Shown here one piece after another: positions 15,299 to 19,903 of a stretch of DNA of 19,903 nt. The position numbers and the translations under genes are program-made. Source of the stretch: an uncultured SAR324 cluster bacterium. Lineage in GTDB: Bacteria; SAR324; NAC60-12. Position 1 is the first letter of the stretch. Each line of letters begins with the position of its first letter. The notes below the pieces were generated by a model. It was not told where the DNA came from, searched no databases, and worked only from the letters and a program-made list of their open reading frames with translations. The stretch lies in assembly GCA_902513935.1 (NCBI GenBank), contig CABXOR010000037.1, positions 1 to 19,903 of the forward strand, given 5' to 3'.

Positions 15299-16555
15299 AT
15301 GCCTGTCTCCGCTGATTTTAATCAAGTTAGCAATTTACGTAGTAATCTAAGTTGGAATTTTGTAGGACAAGTGGTCGCCAAAACAAGCCTCTTTCTTTTT
15401 CACATTATTTTTGCAAACCATGTTGGAGCTGTAAGTTACGGAGAATTTTCCTTCGTCTTCGTAGGAGGACTTATTCTTCTCCAGCCGGCTTTGGATTTGG
15501 GGCTAAATCAGCTGATTACAAAGTGGGTAAGCCGGGGAAATACTGAAGTTATTTCGCATTCTTTCCGGATAAAAGGTTTTACTGCACTAGGATTGATTCC
15601 GCTGCTATTTTTTATAGGCTGGTGGATGGAAATAAGCTTTCTGCTACTGGGGACAGTACTGGGGTTTTTCCTGATCAATACCCTGCAGCAATCACTTTTT
15701 GGAATTTTGCGTGGATTGGAAGATTTACGTCCGGAGTCACTCACGGTAGCACTACAGAATTTATTAGCATTAATAATTTTGGGGATTTTTGTTTATCAGG
15801 AGATTGCAGAGCCTTGGATTGGTTCATTGGTGTTGATGTTAACACGGCTTGCAGGAACTATCTTTATTTCCGGAATTATCTGGATAAAATATCAAACAAA
15901 CTTGAAAAAAAGTGAAAGCAGTTCGGAATTATTGGGATCGAGAACACTTTGGAGTGAGGCGATCACTTTGGGATTGGTTCTATTTTTAATACAGTTTTAT
16001 TTCCGTATCGACACCGTCATGCTGGGGGTACTTGCTTCAGAAAGAGAAGTTGGCTTGTATTCTGTAGCTTTCAATTTGATGGAAGGAACCTTTTTCATTC
16101 CAACGATTGTGATGGCTGCAATCTTTCCAGGGCTGTCTCAAGCAAAACATTTTTCCGAATACTTTCGAAAGGGAGTACTGCTGCTTTCGCTTTCCGGAAT
16201 CGCAGGGGGGAGTGCCGTATTTTTACTGGCAGAGTGGATCATTCATTTGTTTTTTGCGGCGGAATTTCAAAGCTCCGCAGAAATATTGCAAATTTTGGCC
16301 TTTGCCATTCCACTTGTTTTCTGGGGATATTTGATGACACAATCTTTAGTCGCACTGGATAACAACCGCATATATCTGGGTATCACTGCCGGTGGAGTAC
16401 TGCTAAATGTACTACTCAATTTCTGGTTAATTCCGGACCACGGTGCATCCGGAGCAGCAGTGGCCACAGTGATTACCGAAGCTCTTATCCCTTTTAGTTG
16501 CTTCCTCATGATTTTAAAACACCAACTTTCATCTCCCCCTGCTCATGGTGCTTAA
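15299..16555 (+). CDS. Polysaccharide flippase, Wzx/MOP superfamily
   Basis: A 418-residue polytopic inner-membrane protein with about 12 hydrophobic segments, of the oligosaccharidyl-lipid flippase family that moves undecaprenyl-linked repeat units to the periplasm. It shows the usual N-terminal pattern (NLSWNFVGQVVAKTSLFLFH, then YGEFSFVF), a mid-protein FYFRIDTVMLGVLASEREVGLYSVAFNL segment with charged residues in helix 7, and a C-terminal LNFWLIPDHGASGAAVATVITE block characteristic of Wzx proteins. The ATG at 15299 has no strong Shine-Dalgarno. The 3' end overlaps the next gene by 11 bases, indicating an operon. The glycan is unknown. Confidence 0.9.
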   Translation: MPVSADFNQVSNLRSNLSWNFVGQVVAKTSLFLFHIIFANHVGAVSYGEFSFVFVGGLILLQPALDLGLNQLITKWVSRGNTEVISHSFRIKGFTALGLIPLLFFIGWWMEISFLLLGTVLGFFLINTLQQSLFGILRGLEDLRPESLTVALQNLLALIILGIFVYQEIAEPWIGSLVLMLTRLAGTIFISGIIWIKYQTNLKKSESSSELLGSRTLWSEAITLGLVLFLIQFYFRIDTVMLGVLASEREVGLYSVAFNLMEGTFFIPTIVMAAIFPGLSQAKHFSEYFRKGVLLLSLSGIAGGSAVFLLAEWIIHLFFAAEFQSSAEILQILAFAIPLVFWGYLMTQSLVALDNNRIYLGITAGGVLLNVLLNFWLIPDHGASGAAVATVITEALIPFSCFLMILKHQLSSPPAHGA

Positions 16556-17921
16556 ACAATGGATAAATCCACTGTTAGTGGGTCTTTTGATTTTGTTCTC
16601 TATGCCTTTGAAACTTCCTGCTCTGCAGCAAATGCTGGAAAGTTTGTTGAGTTTATCATTTCCAATTAGGCTCAGCCTTTACACTTTGTTTCTACCGCCT
16701 GTGGCTTTGTTTTGCATTATTTGGAACCGAAAGCGCACAGTCAATATCTGGCAAAAACTCCGTCTGCCTTTAATCGTGCTGGCTTTTCTTTTTTTCTGGA
16801 TGTGGCTGGGCGCAATTGTGAGTGAGTATCCGAAAATCGCACTCAAGCATTCCGGACGTTATTCGATTTATCTGTTGACCTTTCTAGCATTGCTGTTTGC
16901 TTTGGATCGTGATTCCTCAAAAAAAAGCGGACATATTTTCACCGTAATTTATGTCTTGTCGATGTCTTTAACTTTTTTGGATTGGCATAGTCAAATAAGG
17001 ATTCCCGCCCTGCTTGCAGAATATGGCCTGCACATAGATTTGTTTTTCAGGGGCGCTTATCCTTCATCATTTTTTGAAAACAGGAATCCCTATGCGGTAG
17101 TCAGTGTAGGAGTGTTTTTTTGGAGTTTTACCAACCTGAGAAATTCCTGGATTCTTTCAAGTTTAGGGATAATGGCAGCCTTATACAGTATAGTCCTTGC
17201 CGGAAGCCGCAACGGAGTTTTGACTCTGGTACTTTGCCTTCTGTTTTTATTGATTCTCACACTCAAACAAATCCGCAGGGCCCGCACAGCATTTATTTTA
17301 GTTCTTGCTACTGCAATAGTCGTTGGAATTGGTTATTACTCTATCTACAACCAAACCTTAAAACGCATCGGGCAAGTAAAGCTCGATCAATTGTGGAATG
17401 TAAAAACTTACAAAGATTTGGAAAAGCTGGATATACGTTTCGTTATCTTTCGTTCCGCCTTAGAATTGGGAATTTCCGATCCCCCGATCCTTGGCTCCGG
17501 AACAAAAACATTTGGTCATAAGGTGTTCAGTAAATCTAATTCTGAGTTGTCTATTAATAAACGAAAGTATGGTGCATTAGATATGAATCATGTGCCATTA
17601 AGATGGGTGGAACGGCTAAATAGTCCAAGGTACAAAGACGCTTTCAACTCACACAACGCACTGCTCACCATCTGGATTGAAATGGGCTGGGTGGGCTTGA
17701 TTGCAGTGTTGCTGTTTCTCTGGCTCTGGTTTCGCCCGGCACTTCGGGGGGCCGCCCTTGTTCATGATGCCCATGCTGGCGGTTTGTGTGGGGCAAATAT
17801 TGGATTATTTTGTCTGGGAAATTTTCTTTGTGGCATTTCAAAGCTTTTTCTTTGCACACTTTGCGGCTACAATTACTTTTCAAGAGATGGATCAAAGTTC
17901 TTCGTAACACCTACTAAATAA
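16545..17921 (+). CDS. O-antigen ligase/polymerase-like membrane protein, frameshifted near its C-terminus
   Basis: A polytopic protein with about 11 hydrophobic segments of the Wzy/WaaL (Wzy_C) type, which polymerises or ligates lipid-linked sugar units in the periplasm. Diagnostic parts are a GSRNGVLTLVL helix around 219-229 and a long periplasmic loop ending in SHNALLTIWIEMGWVGLIAVL. After a six-G run at 17746-17751 (near residue 401) the annotated frame turns into cysteine/glycine-rich sequence to 17921. The +1 frame instead continues as a hydrophobic helix (MMPMLAVCVGQILDYFVW) ending at TAA 17905-17907, which fits the family. Removing one G restores a ~453-residue protein. This may be an assembly error, a phase-variable tract, slippage, or a real mutation. 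It overlaps the flippase gene by 11 bases. Confidence 0.82.
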   Translation: MVLKQWINPLLVGLLILFSMPLKLPALQQMLESLLSLSFPIRLSLYTLFLPPVALFCIIWNRKRTVNIWQKLRLPLIVLAFLFFWMWLGAIVSEYPKIALKHSGRYSIYLLTFLALLFALDRDSSKKSGHIFTVIYVLSMSLTFLDWHSQIRIPALLAEYGLHIDLFFRGAYPSSFFENRNPYAVVSVGVFFWSFTNLRNSWILSSLGIMAALYSIVLAGSRNGVLTLVLCLLFLLILTLKQIRRARTAFILVLATAIVVGIGYYSIYNQTLKRIGQVKLDQLWNVKTYKDLEKLDIRFVIFRSALELGISDPPILGSGTKTFGHKVFSKSNSELSINKRKYGALDMNHVPLRWVERLNSPRYKDAFNSHNALLTIWIEMGWVGLIAVLLFLWLWFRPALRGAALVHDAHAGGLCGANIGLFCLGNFLCGISKLFLCTLCGYNYFSRDGSKFFVTPTK

Positions 17922-17931
17922 TACTAAAATT

Positions 17932-19903
17932 ATGATTTCTGTCATAACAGTCACCTACAATAATTACGATGATCTGCAACGTACGCTTCATTCATTGAAG
18001 AATGTCGATGGTATTGAAAGCATCGTAGTAAATGGTGGTGACTGTAACAAAACAAAAAAACTTTTGAGTAAGTATGACGGAATCACCATTTCGGAACCGG
18101 ACAAGGGAATTTCGGATGCTTTCAATAAAGGTGTCACTCATGCAACTGGAGAGAATGTGATGTTCCTCAACAGTGGTGATGTTCTCTTATCTCCGGATTA
18201 CCTGCAAGAAGCAGAAAATACACTTAACTTCAATCCGGGAATATCCTTTGTTCATTCCGATTTACTCTTTGATGACCGAATCGGTGGTGATATCCGTTTG
18301 ACAGCACTTCAGCCATTTTTCTTCAGAACACCGCCACTTGGAAGAGGAATGCCGTATCATCATCAGTCGATGGTCGTGCGCAAAAATGTTTTTGATCAAA
18401 CAGGACTGTTTAATTTACACTACAAGATCAGTATGGATTTTGACTGGGTCTGCCGCCTGCACTCTCATGGCTTAAGTGGTTATTACTGGAACGAAGAACC
18501 GGTAGTAAAAATGGATGGGGGTGGTATATCTGCACTCAAAGAACATCTGGTGATCTGGGAATCTTTACGGGCACTCAAAGATAACGACCTCCTTTCTGTA
18601 AAAAACCTGTATGGCATATCCGTGCGAACTATATTTTTTTTAGCACGACGTTCAATGGAAATATTGGGAATGTCAGAAATTCTTGGCAAACTCAAAAAGG
18701 AGAAACATAATTTACTTTGGCAAAGGTCACGCGATCTGGCAATTAAGCACAATTCACGTGCAGTTAAAACAAAACCTGAGCATGTTTTTCCCACCGTTTT
18801 ACCTCTATCTTTCTCAAAATCATCCCAAAAAAAGATCGGTTTGAATGGTCTGCTGATCCACGATTACCCTACAGGATTAAGTCGATATAGCTATGAACTT
18901 TTACGTCGAATTTTAACTGAATGGGAAGGAAAAAGTGTTGCATATTCAGCATCACCAGATTTAATCAAAGAGTTTCCGGAGTCAACCACCAACAGTGTCC
19001 CTCCTTTCCATTATCCTGCAAATTTTAGATCAAACAGTGTACGCTTGAGTTGGGAACAGTTAGGGTTACGTTATACTTGTTTTAAAGACAAGCTGGATCT
19101 GCTCTTTTCTCCCATCGCAGAAGGAATATTGTTTCCTCAACTTCCTCAAATTATTACGGTTCTTGATTTGCTGCCTTTTCATTATCCAAGTTTGCTGCCA
19201 CGCTGGGTTCCTTATTACGAACATTTTCTGCCTAGGCTCATCAAAGGAAGTACTGCCGTTGTCTGTATTTCAGAATTTACACGTCAGGAGGTCCTTGAGC
19301 GTTATCCCAGCATTCCGGAAGAAAAATTAAAAGTCATTCATGGGGGAGTTGACTTAGAACGGTTTCACCCCTGTTCTCCGGGAGTGATAAAAGAGCACTA
19401 TGAGCTAAAGGACTATCTCTTGTGTGTTGGTGAAGTTCGTCCATATAAAAACATAGAAAATGTTTTTCGAGCCCTGGAGTTGTGGTCGGATGGACCACAG
19501 CTCGCTATCTCAGGGAATATTTTTGGGAGACACAAAGCAAAATTAGAAAACCTGGCTCGTTCCTTAAATATAGAAAACCGTGTTACCTGGCTGGGTTATG
19601 TACCTGATGATTTGCTGCCTAACCTTTATTCTGAAGCTGCAGCCTTCATTTTTCCAAGTCTCTATGAAGGATTTGGTTTGCCGATTTTGGAAGCCATGGC
19701 CTGCGGCTGCCCAACTCTTAGTTCGAATATGGCAAGTTTGCCGGAAATAGGCGGAAAGGCCGCTCATTTTTTTGATCCATTGGAAATAAGTGACATGGCG
19801 GAATCAATCAAAAAAGTCTGTGAAGATTCGGAATATCAACAAAAACTTGCTCAAGGTGGTCCAAGACACGCCAATAATTTTAAATGGGAATCCTCCACCA
19901 AAA
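17932..19903 (+). CDS. Two-domain GT2-GT4 glycosyltransferase, C-terminus beyond window
   Basis: One uninterrupted frame of 657 codons joins two glycosyltransferases. The N-terminal GT2 (GT-A) domain starts MISVITVTYNN, has PDKGISDAFNKG at 56-67, the metal-binding LNSGD at 79-83 in place of DxD, and SMDFDW at 167-172. After a linker (about 225-300) comes a GT4 (GT-B) domain: LIHDYPTGLSRYSYELL at 308-324, GGVDLERFHP at 471-480, GEVRPYKN at 500-507, and the nucleotide-sugar EX7E motif as Glu579 and Glu587 in YEGFGLPILEAMACG. It probably adds two successive sugars to the repeat unit on the cytoplasmic face. It begins 10 bases after the upstream frame's stop (24 bases after the restored stop). 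No stop is seen before the right edge. Confidence 0.9.
   Translation, partial: MISVITVTYNNYDDLQRTLHSLKNVDGIESIVVNGGDCNKTKKLLSKYDGITISEPDKGISDAFNKGVTHATGENVMFLNSGDVLLSPDYLQEAENTLNFNPGISFVHSDLLFDDRIGGDIRLTALQPFFFRTPPLGRGMPYHHQSMVVRKNVFDQTGLFNLHYKISMDFDWVCRLHSHGLSGYYWNEEPVVKMDGGGISALKEHLVIWESLRALKDNDLLSVKNLYGISVRTIFFLARRSMEILGMSEILGKLKKEKHNLLWQRSRDLAIKHNSRAVKTKPEHVFPTVLPLSFSKSSQKKIGLNGLLIHDYPTGLSRYSYELLRRILTEWEGKSVAYSASPDLIKEFPESTTNSVPPFHYPANFRSNSVRLSWEQLGLRYTCFKDKLDLLFSPIAEGILFPQLPQIITVLDLLPFHYPSLLPRWVPYYEHFLPRLIKGSTAVVCISEFTRQEVLERYPSIPEEKLKVIHGGVDLERFHPCSPGVIKEHYELKDYLLCVGEVRPYKNIENVFRALELWSDGPQLAISGNIFGRHKAKLENLARSLNIENRVTWLGYVPDDLLPNLYSEAAAFIFPSLYEGFGLPILEAMACGCPTLSSNMASLPEIGGKAAHFFDPLEISDMAESIKKVCEDSEYQQKLAQGGPRHANNFKWESSTK

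Noticed and set aside
1..19903. Frequent TCCGGA/TTCCGG words as a possible regulatory or restriction-related repeat
   Set aside because: They fall mostly in coding frames as Ser-Gly or Pro-Glu codons and show no spacing pattern; codon preference is the simpler explanation.
1..19903. CRISPR array, tRNA/rRNA, IS element, phage or toxin-antitoxin module
   Set aside because: No regularly spaced repeats, cloverleaf sequence, transposase/integrase motifs or paired small genes were found on reading both strands.

Overview
The window looks like chromosomal DNA of a Gram-negative (diderm) bacterium. It encodes a lipid-A-type acyltransferase, a small exported protein that looks like an outer-membrane barrel, and a flippase/polymerase/glycosyltransferase set for surface polysaccharide. 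Hand-counted sample lines give about 55-62% GC in the first ~1.7 kb, about 48% in 1981-4290, and about 38-45% in most of the rest. The lineage cannot be fixed from sequence alone; a marine delta/lambda-proteobacterium-like genome is a guess.

Layout. (1) 1-1700, minus strand: an MFS transporter running off the left edge, preceded with an ATGA overlap by a decapitated C-terminal (TOBE) piece of a MalK/UgpC-type ABC ATPase. Homology and high GC both stop near 1700. (2) 1981-4290, plus: a DapA-superfamily lyase and a DAO-family FAD oxidoreductase, probably a small catabolic pair. (3) 4391-6534, minus: a PiT phosphate permease with a long soluble tail, and its DUF47/PhoU-like partner. (4) 6758-7816, minus: a small exported barrel-like protein and a MaoC-like hydratase, ended by a hairpin/T-tract terminator. 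(5) 7926-12989, plus: threonine synthase, an LpxL-like acyltransferase, an alpha/beta-hydrolase-fold protein lacking its nucleophile, a secreted FecR-like protein and a type IV prepilin peptidase without the usual N-terminal domain. (6) 13001-13640: a minus-strand 73-residue twin CxxCxGxG zinc-finger protein resembling anti-TRAP, a degraded dCTP-deaminase-like fragment, and a structured leader before leuA. (7) 13641-15197: leuA. (8) 15299-19903, plus: the start of a surface-polysaccharide locus with a Wzx-type flippase, an O-antigen ligase/polymerase-like protein frameshifted at a G6 tract, and a GT2-GT4 fusion glycosyltransferase running off the right edge.

Most of the window is ordinary housekeeping plus the edge of a polysaccharide locus. 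The items that most deserve a second look are the G6 frameshift, the leuA leader with competing TCAGG/CCTGA pairings and a leucine-rich micro-ORF, the anti-TRAP-like protein, the truncated ABC ATPase at a composition boundary, and the nucleophile-less hydrolase. No CRISPR array, rRNA, tRNA, IS element or phage module was seen.
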